Below are positions 1 through 8,713 of a DNA stretch of 57,381 nt, one piece after another. The position numbers and the translations under genes are program-made. Each line of letters begins with the position of its first letter. Position 1 is the stretch's first letter. The stretch is from assembly GCF_042679605.1 (NCBI RefSeq), contig NZ_JBHTMU010000028.1:1-57381 (forward strand), in the 5' to 3' direction. This stretch comes from Litorisediminicola beolgyonensis. Its GTDB lineage: Bacteria > Pseudomonadota > Alphaproteobacteria > Rhodobacterales > Rhodobacteraceae. The notes beneath the pieces are model-generated. The model saw nothing but the letters and a program-made list of their open reading frames with translations. It made no database searches and had not been told where the DNA came from.

Positions 1-45
1 CGCGTCCCGCTTGAACTCATCGCTGAACTTGCTGCTGCTCATCAT
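1..45 (-). mobile_element. 5' end of an IS3-family transposase OrfA, cut by the window edge
   Basis: Read leftward from position 45, the minus strand encodes MMSSSKFSDEFKRDA and then runs off the window. The KFSDEFKRDA opening is the standard start of IS3-family (IS911/IS2-like) OrfA, a helix-turn-helix DNA-binding protein that is joined to the DDE integrase OrfB by frameshifting. A strong Shine-Dalgarno (AAGGAGG, complement of 48-54) sits just upstream, so this looks like an intact start and not a relic. The element's terminal repeat should lie between here and about position 100, but I cannot fix its boundary. Confidence 0.75.
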
Positions 46-102
46 GGCCTCCTTGCCTCAAAATTAGCGAAGAAGGCATCCACGATACACGGGGCTATTC
101 AC

Positions 103-1659
103 TCAGCGATAAAGGCTGCAGCTATCGTCCGTGAAAACCTGCGCGCGGTCGGCGAGGAGCGGGGAAAGTTTCGTCGCCGGTGGCTTGTCGCCAAGCGTGC
201 AGATGACCACGCCACCCGGCGCGGCGCCGTCGAGGAACTGCGTGGGGTCATCGACGATCTCGTCCACCAGATCGGAGACCAGGGACGAGATCATCAGCGC
301 CTTGCGCTCGGCGTAATACGGGATCGCCGAGTTCCAGTCGTGCCCGAAAACGAGGATCGGCGCGTCCTCCGGGACCACCTCCTGCACAGCCTCGGCGACG
401 GGAAGGATCGGGTGGCGGAACTGACCGCTCCAGAGCGGCATGTTGAGGATGACGGTGAAAAACACCTGTCCTGAGCAGAGGATGCCGAGACCGACCAGAC
501 CCAGCGGCGCCCCTACTCGCTTCGCGAGAAACGCCAGCCCGAGGCCCACCGCGAGCGTCAGGAACACCGTGTTGGCGACGCGGTAATAGTCGTGCTGGAT
601 ATAGAGGTTGGTGAAGACCAGCATCGGCACGAGGAAACACGTCAGAAGCCCAAGTCCCACCCAGAGCGCCGCGCGTCTCCTTCGGCTTGCAGCGATCAGC
701 GCACCGAGGAGAACGACAAGCGCGAGCGGAAACAGCGGACCGAATGTTTGCCATCCGATGGCGTCCGGCACGAGGCGGAGCCAGAACTCGCCCGAGAGTT
801 TCTGCGCCAGGGTGCCGTAATTCCACTCTTTTAGAGCGTCGGAGGTCAGGGACGCGCCCAAGGGGTTCAAGGCCTTGACCTTGTCCGTGTAGGCCACCCA
901 GGACATCGCGATCGGATAGGGCAGAAGCAGCGGGACGAGAGACGCGGCGAGACGTGCCTTCGGGAGCGCCGATTGCGATCCCTTGAAAGAAACCAGAAGA
1001 CAGGCGCAGAGGACCAGTCCCGCCGCCAGCGAAAAGCCCGGCAGGGTCGTCGCCTTGGCCAGGCCGCAAAGCACTCCGGCAAGGCCTGCGGTCGCCGCCC
1101 ACAGCCAGCGCCCCGTCGAGAGAAAGCGCACGAACGCCGCGAGAAACAACAGCCCGAGAAAGAGCGCCGTGGTCTCGATCATGAAGCTCGTCGCCCAGAA
1201 CGCGTAGACCGGCGCGGCGAGAAAGAGCGCTCCGCAGGTTGCCGCGTGCCAAGTCCGGCCGCCGAAATCGCGCACCAGGCTGAAGATCGGCCAGAGGCAG
1301 AGCACCGCGGCAGCGAAGGACACGAGCCGACCGGAAAGGTCGAGCGGCACCCCCAGGCTCGCGACCGCCGCGACGAGGGACTGATACACGGGAAATTCGA
1401 AGGGGATCGCCCAGGGCGCGCCGAGGACCGGCGTGGCATAGGACAGGGACAGGCCGTCCCGAAGCATCCAGTAGACGGAGATCGCCGTCTGGCTCTGACG
1501 GAATCCGTGGCGGAAGAGGACGGGCTGATTTCCGGCGAGAACCAGGAAGGTCAGGCCCGACAGCAGGACGATGACGAGGATCAGGATCGCGCCGCGGGTA
1601 AGAGCGCGCTCGCCATCCGGGGCGCGCTCGGGGAAAGCCCGAAACAGCGGTGTCGTCAT
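103..1659 (-). CDS. GT39/ArnT-like integral membrane glycosyltransferase
   Basis: This 518-residue protein has about ten hydrophobic segments, the first at residues 25-42, and a soluble C-terminal tail after about residue 420. The loop after the first segment contains HGFRQSQTA, the pattern of the PMT_2 / glycosyltransferase family 39 (ArnT-like) group, which moves a sugar from a polyprenyl-phosphate carrier to lipid, protein or glycan on the outer face of the inner membrane. Donor and acceptor cannot be read from the sequence. An ATG at 1659 with AGGA a few bases upstream is the likely start. It stands alone between the IS3 remnant and a cyclic-nucleotide-binding protein; being an envelope modifier agrees with the acyltransferase and epimerase genes a few kb away. 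Confidence 0.75.
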   Translation of the reverse strand: MTTPLFRAFPERAPDGERALTRGAILILVIVLLSGLTFLVLAGNQPVLFRHGFRQSQTAISVYWMLRDGLSLSYATPVLGAPWAIPFEFPVYQSLVAAVASLGVPLDLSGRLVSFAAAVLCLWPIFSLVRDFGGRTWHAATCGALFLAAPVYAFWATSFMIETTALFLGLLFLAAFVRFLSTGRWLWAATAGLAGVLCGLAKATTLPGFSLAAGLVLCACLLVSFKGSQSALPKARLAASLVPLLLPYPIAMSWVAYTDKVKALNPLGASLTSDALKEWNYGTLAQKLSGEFWLRLVPDAIGWQTFGPLFPLALVVLLGALIAASRRRRAALWVGLGLLTCFLVPMLVFTNLYIQHDYYRVANTVFLTLAVGLGLAFLAKRVGAPLGLVGLGILCSGQVFFTVILNMPLWSGQFRHPILPVAEAVQEVVPEDAPILVFGHDWNSAIPYYAERKALMISSLVSDLVDEIVDDPTQFLDGAAPGGVVICTLGDKPPATKLSPLLADRAQVFTDDSCSLYR

Positions 1660-1776
1660 CTGGTCCTGCCTCGCCTTTTCTTCTGGCGCGCAGCTTCGGT
1701 GCGCGACCCATCGCTGTCCAGTCCGCGCGGAGCCGTCGCGCGCCGCTCTTGCGGGACTGCAACGGACGGGGTCCGC

Positions 1777-2460
1777 CTAGCTTTGGCGGGGCGCAGCGAT
1801 GTCGGGCATGGGCACGCTGACCGCGAGCTTCTCTGCAAGCTCTGAACTGAAGCGGGCGACGAGCGCGTTGGAGAAGGCGGGCCTTCGGGCCATCACCGCG
1901 CGCAGGCGGTTCACGGGCCAGGTGACGATCTCGGTTCCCTCGTCGAGGCTGACGGTCGCGCTAGCCGGGCGCTCCAGGAGCAGACCGATCTCTCCCAGAA
2001 AGACCGGTCCCGATGCGCTGTAGACCGTGTCCCCCTTGGCGATCGCGATCTTGGGGGCTTCGGTCCAGAAGAGATGCGTGACGGGTTGGCCCTCGGTCAG
2101 AAGCGCCTCGTCCGGTCGGCTCTGTCGTCGCTCGGCGAGCTTCATGAGACGGCGGAACTGGCCGGGATTGAGGGTCCGGAAGGCCGCGAAGAGACGCTTG
2201 TCCTGCGCGCTCATTCCGAGCGTCGAACGCTCGAGCACGATCAGCACGATCAGGGCGATGTTGATCACACCCTGCGCTGAGATCAGCCACACCGATTGCG
2301 TGACCGGCGGCATCCGCGTCGCGTAGAAGAGAACGTCGAGGCTGAAGCCGATCACGATGAGCCCGCGCAGCTTCAGCTCGTCTCGCGCCAGAAATCCAAG
2401 GATTTTCAGCGCGAATCCGACATAGAGCCCGTATTCCGCGAGCGTCGCGATGGAGCTCAT
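1777..2460 (-). CDS. Membrane-anchored cyclic-nucleotide-binding (Popeye-like) protein
   Basis: The protein has 227 residues. Three hydrophobic helices fill roughly residues 8-80, and a cyclic-nucleotide-binding-like beta-barrel domain follows (about 90-215), with FLGEIGLLLERPASATV resembling the phosphate-binding cassette of CAP/CNB domains. Three TM helices followed by a CNB domain is the layout of Popeye-domain proteins. Its start codon overlaps the stop of ychF by four bases (ATGA), so translation is probably coupled. The usual Arg that contacts the cyclic phosphate lies in a PxSAT-like context (RPASAT), but ligand binding is an inference. No output domain is present, so it may be a sensor acting through a partner. 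Confidence 0.65.
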   Translation of the reverse strand: MSSIATLAEYGLYVGFALKILGFLARDELKLRGLIVIGFSLDVLFYATRMPPVTQSVWLISAQGVINIALIVLIVLERSTLGMSAQDKRLFAAFRTLNPGQFRRLMKLAERRQSRPDEALLTEGQPVTHLFWTEAPKIAIAKGDTVYSASGPVFLGEIGLLLERPASATVSLDEGTEIVTWPVNRLRAVMARRPAFSNALVARFSSELAEKLAVSVPMPDIAAPRQS

Positions 2461-3554
2461 GTGTTGAAGAGGAAATGCATCACGTCGCCGTCGCGGACGA
2501 CATAGCCCTTGCCCTCTGCCCGCATCTTTCCGGCATCTTTCGCACCCTGCTCGCCGCCCAGCGCGATGAAATCGTCATAGGCGATGGTCTCGGCGCGGAT
2601 GAAGCCCTTCTCGAAATCGCCGTGGATCACGCCTGCGGCCTGAGGCGCCATCGTGCCTTCCTTGATGGTCCAGGCGCGGGCCTCCTTGGGGCCGACGGTG
2701 AAATAGGTCTCGAGGTGCAAAAGCGCGTAACCGGCCCGGATCAGGCGATCGAGGCCCGGCTCTTCCAGCCCCATCTCCGACAGGAACATCTCGGCTTCTT
2801 CGGAATCGAGCTGCGCGATCTCTTCCTCGATCTTGGCCGAGATGATCACATGCGCGTTGCCCTGCTCCGCCGCCATCTTCGCGACCGCCTGCGAATGGTC
2901 GTTGCCCTCGGCGGCCTCTGCTTCGGAGACGTTGCAGACATAGAGGACCGGCTTCGTGGTCAGAAGCTGCAGCATCCGCCAGGCCTTGGCATCCTCGTCC
3001 GAGACCTCGACCGTGCGCGCGGGGCGGCCCGCCTCCAGCGCTTCGAGCGCCAGCTTCATCAGGCGCTCCTGCTGGACGGCTTCCTTGTCGCCGCCGCGGA
3101 CCTTGCGAACGATGTTCTGCAGCCGCTTCTCGATCGACTCGATATCGGCGATCATCAGCTCGGTCTCGATGGTCTCGGCATCGGCGACCGGATCGACGCG
3201 GCCTTCGACATGGGTCACGTCGCCATCCTCGAAGCAGCGCAGCACATGCGCGATGGCATCGACCTCGCGGATATTCGCCAAGAACTGGTTGCCGAGCCCC
3301 TCGCCCTTGGACGCGCCCTTCACCAGACCGGCGATGTCGACGAAGGTCATCCGGGTCGGGATCACCTGCTTCGACTTGGCGATGCCCGCCAGCCGGTCGA
3401 GGCGCGCGTCCGGCACGGCCACGTCGCCGACATTCGGCTCTATGGTGCAGAAGGGGAAATTCGCCGCTTGGGCTGCGGCGGTCTTGGTCAGGGCGTTGAA
3501 CAAGGTGGACTTGCCGACATTCGGCAGCCCGACGATACCCATGCGGAAACCCAT
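2457..3554 (-). CDS. ychF: Ribosome-binding ATPase YchF (Obg-family)
   Basis: The product has 365 residues, the usual YchF length, when started at the ATG at 3554 (MGFRMGIVGLPNVGKS). A longer reading to 3611 adds 19 residues that do not look like family sequence. The G1 motif GLPNVGKS is at residues 9-16, a DIAGLVKGASKGEG G3/switch region follows, and the C-terminus is a TGS domain ending HFLFNT. YchF prefers ATP over GTP because its G4 motif is altered, binds ribosomes, and influences stress responses and leaderless-mRNA use. It is upstream of, and overlaps by 4 bp, the cyclic-nucleotide-binding gene. Confidence 0.95.
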   Translation of the reverse strand: MGFRMGIVGLPNVGKSTLFNALTKTAAAQAANFPFCTIEPNVGDVAVPDARLDRLAGIAKSKQVIPTRMTFVDIAGLVKGASKGEGLGNQFLANIREVDAIAHVLRCFEDGDVTHVEGRVDPVADAETIETELMIADIESIEKRLQNIVRKVRGGDKEAVQQERLMKLALEALEAGRPARTVEVSDEDAKAWRMLQLLTTKPVLYVCNVSEAEAAEGNDHSQAVAKMAAEQGNAHVIISAKIEEEIAQLDSEEAEMFLSEMGLEEPGLDRLIRAGYALLHLETYFTVGPKEARAWTIKEGTMAPQAAGVIHGDFEKGFIRAETIAYDDFIALGGEQGAKDAGKMRAEGKGYVVRDGDVMHFLFNT

Positions 3555-3600
3555 GCGTGCCTCACTCGATTGGATCTGGCCGCTTCTAGGGTCTGGGCGG

Positions 3601-4977
3601 TCAGCGTGCAAGCACCTCGCCGCTTTCGAGCGCAGGCAGCGCCTGCCGCCAGAAGCGCCAGATCAGCATGCCGCCTGCCGCGGTCAGCCCGAGGACCAGC
3701 CCGGCCCAGACGCCGACACCCCCGAAGCCGTACGGGAACCCGAGAAGCCAGGCCGCGGGGAAGCCGATCCCGAGATAGGCGATCCCGGCCATGATCATCG
3801 GAACCTGCGTATCCTGCAGCCCGCGCAGGAGCCCAAGCGCCACCACCTGCGCCCCGTCGACGAGCTGGAACAGCGCGGCCATCCCCAGAAGCGAGACGCC
3901 GATGGCGATGATCTCGGCTCTGGCTGGATCGGTCGGGCTCAGGAAAAGACCGATGAGCGGCACCGGCACGAGGACGAAGACCGCCGCCGCCATGAGCGCG
4001 GACGAGACCGACAGCCAGAGCACCGCCCGCGCGCCCGCGGCCAGATGCGCCGGATCGCCGCGACCGGCGGCATTGCCCGCGCGCACGGTCGCCGCGTTCG
4101 ACAGGCCGACCTGCACCATAAAGGCCGCGGCGCTCAGTTGCAGCGCGATGCCGTGGGCGGCGAGCGGCACGGTCCCCAGCCGACCGATCAGCAGGGTCGA
4201 GATCGCGAAGAGCGCGACCTCGGCAAGGCTGGTGAGCCCGATCGGCCAGCCGAGGCGGAAGACCTCGGCCATCATGCCGCGATCCGGCCTCCAGAACCGC
4301 TGGAAGAGCGCGTGTTCAGGCAGTTTGCGGACCGCGTAGATCATCGCGCCCAGACACCCGACCCCGTGGGTCAGGGTCGAGGCCAGCGCCGCCCCGGCGA
4401 TCCCCATCTCGGGCAGGCCGAAATTTCCGAAGATCAGCGCGTAGTTGAAGAGGATGTTGAGCGCCGCGGCCAGCGCCGTGATCACGAAGACCACCCGCGT
4501 GTGTTCGAGCGCGGCGAGGTAGCTCTTGAGGACCATCGTGCCGAGGGCCGGGATCATGCCCCATCCCGCGATCGCCAGGTAGAGCGCCGCGCCTTCCGCG
4601 ACCGCGTCGCCCTGCCCCAGGAGCAAGAGCACCGGCTCGGCGAAGACGAAGACCGGCATCACCAAACCGGCAAAGATCATCGACAGCCAGAGACCCATCC
4701 GGGTCGCCCGGCGGATCGAGGTCTGATCGTCCTGCGCGACGAAGCGCGCGACCATCGGCATCACCGCCCAGGCGATCCCCGAGCCGAACAGAAAGAAGGT
4801 GAAGAACATGGTGTTGCCCAGGGTCAGGGCGGCGAGTTCCTCGACCCCGTACCAGCCGATCATCACCGTATCGGTCAGGCCGATCAAGAACTGCATCAGG
4901 TGACCGCCCACCAGAGGCAGACCGAGCACGAGGATCGCCCGGATATGACCGGCAAAAGACAACCGCTGAGACATCAT
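3601..4977 (-). CDS. MATE-family multidrug/metabolite exporter
   Basis: The protein has about 458 residues from the ATG at 4977 (MMSQRLSF), matching the 450-460 typical of NorM-like MATE proteins with twelve TM helices in two pseudo-symmetric halves. Features typical of the family are LGLPLVGGHLMQFLIGLTDT in TM1-2 and a second-half repeat near FRLGWPIGLTSLAE. These proteins expel cationic drugs, dyes or metabolites using Na+ or H+ gradients. The frame stays open upstream to 5163, but that extension is Arg/Ser-rich with no family resemblance. A second ATG three bases in (4974) is equally possible. The substrate cannot be inferred. Confidence 0.88.
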   Translation of the reverse strand: MMSQRLSFAGHIRAILVLGLPLVGGHLMQFLIGLTDTVMIGWYGVEELAALTLGNTMFFTFFLFGSGIAWAVMPMVARFVAQDDQTSIRRATRMGLWLSMIFAGLVMPVFVFAEPVLLLLGQGDAVAEGAALYLAIAGWGMIPALGTMVLKSYLAALEHTRVVFVITALAAALNILFNYALIFGNFGLPEMGIAGAALASTLTHGVGCLGAMIYAVRKLPEHALFQRFWRPDRGMMAEVFRLGWPIGLTSLAEVALFAISTLLIGRLGTVPLAAHGIALQLSAAAFMVQVGLSNAATVRAGNAAGRGDPAHLAAGARAVLWLSVSSALMAAAVFVLVPVPLIGLFLSPTDPARAEIIAIGVSLLGMAALFQLVDGAQVVALGLLRGLQDTQVPMIMAGIAYLGIGFPAAWLLGFPYGFGGVGVWAGLVLGLTAAGGMLIWRFWRQALPALESGEVLAR

Positions 4978-5122
4978 GCTCGTGGAGTACTGCCCGCCCC
5001 GCCCGCTCGCAACCACGGGATAGATCAAAGGCGATGCATCGGGTTTGCATCTTTCGGATGTCATCGTCGCGTGGGCCAAGGCTGGCCGGGTTCGGCCATT
5101 GGAGCCAGCTGTCGGAGCGGCG

Positions 5123-6007
5123 TCAGAGCGTGTCGCGCCACCGCTCCGGCGGCTCGAACCCAAGAAGACGCCGCGCCTTGTCGATGTCGTAGACCGTCTC
5201 GAAGGGTCCCAGATCGCGCGTGACCGGCAGGCCGTCGTAGAAGCGGCGGATCACCTCTTCGGTCGGGATGGCGACGGAGGTGTCGGGGTTGGCGACGTTG
5301 AAGACCTCGAAGCCCAGCCCGTCGGTCTGCAGGCAGCGCTCGACCATCAGGCCGAGATCGCGCGCGTCGATATAGGCGAAGATGTTGCGACGCCGGAGCG
5401 CCGGGTCCTCGACGAAGGCCGGAAAGAGCTCCTGGTATTCGTGCGGCTCGATCACGTTGTTGATCCGGAGCCCGTAGAGGTCGATGCCCGAGCGCCTCTG
5501 GAAGCTGCGTGCGGTGACCTCGTTGGCGATTTTGGACATGGCGTAGCTGTCCTCGGGAACGGTGGGGTGCTCCTCATCGACCGGGATATATTCGGGCTGG
5601 CGGTCGCCATCGGCGAAGCAGACGCCGTAGGTCGTCTCGGAGGAGGCGAAGATCACCTTGCTGATGCCGAGCTTCACCGCTGCCTCGATCACGTTGTAGG
5701 TCGAGAGCACGTTGTTGGCATAGGTCACGTTGTCGGGCCGGATCAGGATGCGCGGCACCGCCGCGAAATGGACAACCGCGTCGAAGCCCGGGATGCCAGT
5801 GCCTGGCTCCAGCTCGTCGAGCGCGGCATAGGAGGTGAGCGCGTTCCAGACCTGACCGCTGTCGGTCAGATCCACGGTCAGGTTGTCGACGCCGGGGTGA
5901 TCGAGCGGAACGAGATCGGCGTTGAGGACGCGATGTCCCTGCTCGAGCAGATAGGGGATGACGTGGCGCCCCGCCTTGCCGCTGCCGCCGGTGAAAAAGA
6001 TGCGCAT
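5123..6007 (-). CDS. NAD-dependent epimerase/dehydratase (extended SDR)
   Basis: The product has 294 residues starting at the ATG at 6007, preceded by GGAGG. The N-terminal TGGSGKAG (residues 6-13) is the NAD-binding glycine motif of extended short-chain dehydrogenases. The catalytic pair Y155-x3-K159 (YAMSK) and the upstream Ser of ASSETTYG complete the active site. Such enzymes epimerise, dehydrate or oxidise nucleotide sugars or free uronates; this short version with an EPHEY substrate-loop motif could be a uronate or sugar dehydrogenase, but the sequence does not decide. Upstream reading frame to 6154 is open but unlike the family. Confidence 0.82.
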   Translation of the reverse strand: MRIFFTGGSGKAGRHVIPYLLEQGHRVLNADLVPLDHPGVDNLTVDLTDSGQVWNALTSYAALDELEPGTGIPGFDAVVHFAAVPRILIRPDNVTYANNVLSTYNVIEAAVKLGISKVIFASSETTYGVCFADGDRQPEYIPVDEEHPTVPEDSYAMSKIANEVTARSFQRRSGIDLYGLRINNVIEPHEYQELFPAFVEDPALRRRNIFAYIDARDLGLMVERCLQTDGLGFEVFNVANPDTSVAIPTEEVIRRFYDGLPVTRDLGPFETVYDIDKARRLLGFEPPERWRDTL

Positions 6008-6083
6008 GTGGACCTCCGCCGTGTTTCTGCGCCGATATAAGGGGGCGCAGTCTTGGCTCAACCTGTGCCCGGCGGCCAGCCTG

Positions 6084-7184
6084 TCAATTCCGTAGGTCGC
6101 TCTCGGTCTCGGTCTCGGCGAACACGTCCGCTCCGCTCCCGATCTCGAGCTCACGTGCCAGCGCCTCGGAGAAGACCGCCGCGCCGTGAATGGTCAGGTG
6201 ATTGCCGTCGACGAAGACCGCGTTCTTCGTGCGATACGCGCCGGACCAGAAGAAATCGTGGAAATCGACGAAACGCGCGCCCTCGCGCTCGGCCAGCTCT
6301 TCGATCAGCGGCCGCTCGATCTCCCAATGCCGCAAAAGCTCGGGCGTCTCGTAATAGGCCTGCGTCACCGGAGGCACGAAGAAGATCAGCTGAAGCCCGG
6401 CCTCCCGCGCCGCCTTCGCCATCCGCGTCAGGTGAACGAGGTTCTCCGCGCGGATCTCGGGCTTGGCTGTCAGCGATCCGTCGGCGTGATGCAGGTGGTT
6501 CCAGGCATTCATCTCGCTCGCGCGCGGGATGCAGTCCGCGGGCAGCGGCGTGCGCTGAAAGCCGTTGCGGATGCCGTATTCATGCGGGAAATCGGGCGGG
6601 TTCTCGATCACGTGGCAGGCTTGCGCGTCGATCTTGTCATCGACGCCGCCAAGAGCCCCGCGCACCAGTCGCGTCACCGCGTTCTTGGAGATCTCGTTGA
6701 CGCGGATGAACGGCTCGAGCGACGCCAGCCGCGTCGACCAGAGCGTGAGCCGCTCGCTGGTGGTGATCGCCGCCCCCTCGCCGGGCATCGGCGTGTTGCG
6801 CAGCCAGCTGCGGTGGACGAGCCAATCGCCTGGATCCCCGATCCTGCGATCATAGGTCAGAAGCACCGGGGAGACCGGCATGAACACGTATTTCAGGTTG
6901 GGCAGGCGCGAGATCGCGGCGCGGAGCTTCAGATCGGCGGTGTTGATGTCGCCCGCGTCCTCGCTGAGCGCGTGCCCTGTCAGACCCATCGCCGGATAAT
7001 AGATGTCCCGCCCATGCGACGACCCGACCGTCAGCGCCTCGATCGCCTCGGGATCGGCCTCGAGCGCCGCGAGCGGCGAGACCCGCGCGGCCTCGGGCAG
7101 TGCGAGGTGCAGCACAAGGACCGGCACCGTGAACACGAAGCCTATCCAGAACGTCATGAGCAGGAGGAGGCGCTTAAAAGTCAA
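6084..7184 (-). CDS. SGNH/AlgJ-like membrane-anchored partner of the MBOAT acyltransferase
   Basis: About 366 residues: a single N-terminal signal-anchor helix, then a periplasmic domain with GSSHGRD near residue 54, where SGNH hydrolases carry their nucleophile Ser, and FVDGNHLTIHG near the C-terminus, matching the catalytic Asp/His block. It fits the DltD/AlgJ/AlgX type of protein that takes acyl groups passed out by an MBOAT protein and transfers them to a polysaccharide. Start choice: a TTG at 7184 has AGGAG ten bases upstream and keeps Lys-Arg in front of the membrane helix; an ATG at 7157 would lack them; a TTG at 7217 is also open. The gene overlaps the end of the MBOAT gene. Confidence 0.75.
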   Translation of the reverse strand: MTFKRLLLLMTFWIGFVFTVPVLVLHLALPEAARVSPLAALEADPEAIEALTVGSSHGRDIYYPAMGLTGHALSEDAGDINTADLKLRAAISRLPNLKYVFMPVSPVLLTYDRRIGDPGDWLVHRSWLRNTPMPGEGAAITTSERLTLWSTRLASLEPFIRVNEISKNAVTRLVRGALGGVDDKIDAQACHVIENPPDFPHEYGIRNGFQRTPLPADCIPRASEMNAWNHLHHADGSLTAKPEIRAENLVHLTRMAKAAREAGLQLIFFVPPVTQAYYETPELLRHWEIERPLIEELAEREGARFVDFHDFFWSGAYRTKNAVFVDGNHLTIHGAAVFSEALARELEIGSGADVFAETETESDLRN

Positions 7185-8580
7185 AGTATATGAACTCCTG
7201 CGGGTTGAAATTGCCAAGCAGGATGGTGAGCGTGATCAGGACGGCGATCAGGATCGGGCGACCCACGGGATGGGCCGCGATGGTTTCCACATGCCAGCGC
7301 GCGCCGCGGCTGGCGCGCCAGTCGTTGATCAGCATGAGGGTCAGGAGCATGACCCCGACGGCGAAATTCTCGCGATAGACGCCGTTGGCGAGGATCGACA
7401 GCCCCAGGTCGAGCGAGAACATGCTGCCGAGTTGCGTGACGAGCTGATGCGTATCGGTGAGAAAGAACATCGGCGCGCTGAAGCTGATCACGGCAACCAT
7501 TGCGGTATGCGAGACCAGCGTGGCGACCGCAGCCGGGGGGTTCAGCCGCGCTCCGAGGCTCGCGACCGGTTGCCAGCCCCGCATCACGAGACCCTGCGTC
7601 AGCCCGAAGAACAGGAAGTTCCAGGACGCCCCGTGCCAGAGGCCGATGATGCAGAGCGCCATGATCGCGATGAAGCTGCGCCAGGGCTCGTCGGGATGAC
7701 GGCGCGCGAGCGGGATATGGATGTAGTCGGTCACCCATCGAGTCAGGCTGATATGCCAGCGCTGCCAGAACCCGTTGAGGTTTCGCGCAAAGAACGGCTG
7801 GCGGAAATTCTCGGAGAGCTTGACCCCCATCATCCGCGCCAGCCCGCGGGCAATCAGCGTGTAGGCCAGGAAATCGGCATAGACCTGCGCGGCGGCGCAG
7901 AACCCGATGGGCCAGAGCAAGAGCCCCCCGGTCTCGCCCCAAAGCGCCGACCAGACGAAGCCTGCGAGGTTGTCGGCGACCGCGAGCTTGGCGAACACGC
8001 CCCAGGCGATCAGCACCATGCCCGCCTCGGCCTCGGCGGCGGTCGGCAAGGTCAGGTTGCGCAGCTGCGGCAAGAGCCGCCCGGCCCGCTCGATCGGTCC
8101 CGCGACAAGCTGGGGGAAGAAGCTGACATAGAGGAAATAGGTGAAGAAACTCCGCTCCGGCGTCAGCTTTCCGCGATAGGTGTCGAAGGTGTAGCTGAGG
8201 GTCTGAAGCGTGTAGAACGAGATGCCCAGCGGCAGGATCAGGTGGTGCAGAACAATCTCGGTCCCGGTCACCGCCTCGACGTTCTCGGCGAAGAAGTTCC
8301 AGTACTTGAAGAAGAACAGGATGCCGAGATTGAGCGTGATCGAGGCCAGGAGCCACGCCTTGCGCCGCCTCTGGTCCGAACTGGCAAGGATGCGCAGCGC
8401 CGCGACGTAGTCGATCAGGGCCGAGGCGAGAAGAAGCGGCAGGTAGGCGGCGTTGTACCACGTGTAGAAGATCAGCGAGGCCAGCGCGACAAGAGGCGGC
8501 CGCCACGCGCTGTGGGCGGCATAATATGCCAACAGGAACAGCGGCGTGAACACCGCGAAAGGGATTGACGTAAACGACAT
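7174..8580 (-). CDS. MBOAT-family membrane-bound O-acyltransferase (AlgI/DltB-like)
   Basis: The product has 468 residues from the ATG at 8580 (MSFTSIPFAVFTPLFLL), a start typical of the family; a TTG five codons upstream is less likely. About ten TM helices are visible. The sequence holds the MBOAT hallmarks: FFPQLVAGPIERA, FWQRWHISLTRWVTDYI and LWHGASWNF, whose His is the catalytic residue. MBOAT proteins such as AlgI, PatA and DltB pass acetyl or alanyl groups across the inner membrane. The downstream gene, overlapping its last codons, supplies the SGNH partner, so the two probably form one O-acylation unit for an exopolysaccharide or other glycan. Confidence 0.92.
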   Translation of the reverse strand: MSFTSIPFAVFTPLFLLAYYAAHSAWRPPLVALASLIFYTWYNAAYLPLLLASALIDYVAALRILASSDQRRRKAWLLASITLNLGILFFFKYWNFFAENVEAVTGTEIVLHHLILPLGISFYTLQTLSYTFDTYRGKLTPERSFFTYFLYVSFFPQLVAGPIERAGRLLPQLRNLTLPTAAEAEAGMVLIAWGVFAKLAVADNLAGFVWSALWGETGGLLLWPIGFCAAAQVYADFLAYTLIARGLARMMGVKLSENFRQPFFARNLNGFWQRWHISLTRWVTDYIHIPLARRHPDEPWRSFIAIMALCIIGLWHGASWNFLFFGLTQGLVMRGWQPVASLGARLNPPAAVATLVSHTAMVAVISFSAPMFFLTDTHQLVTQLGSMFSLDLGLSILANGVYRENFAVGVMLLTLMLINDWRASRGARWHVETIAAHPVGRPILIAVLITLTILLGNFNPQEFIYFDF

Positions 8581-8713
8581 GCGCCTGCTCGGCAAACTCT
8601 GTGATTATTGGCCTCTCGCATGCGTTTTCCCCTGAAACTGCGGCGCGAGCGCGGCAAAGATGGGGAATCCCGCGCCACATCCGGCACGTGCCCGCAAAAG
8701 CGGCACTTGGCGC

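Noticed and set aside
2956..5223. Long plus-strand frame of about 755 codons opposite ychF and the MATE gene
   Set aside because: Its protein is Arg/Ala/Pro-rich low-complexity sequence from the antisense of two well-supported genes; no motif or ribosome site.
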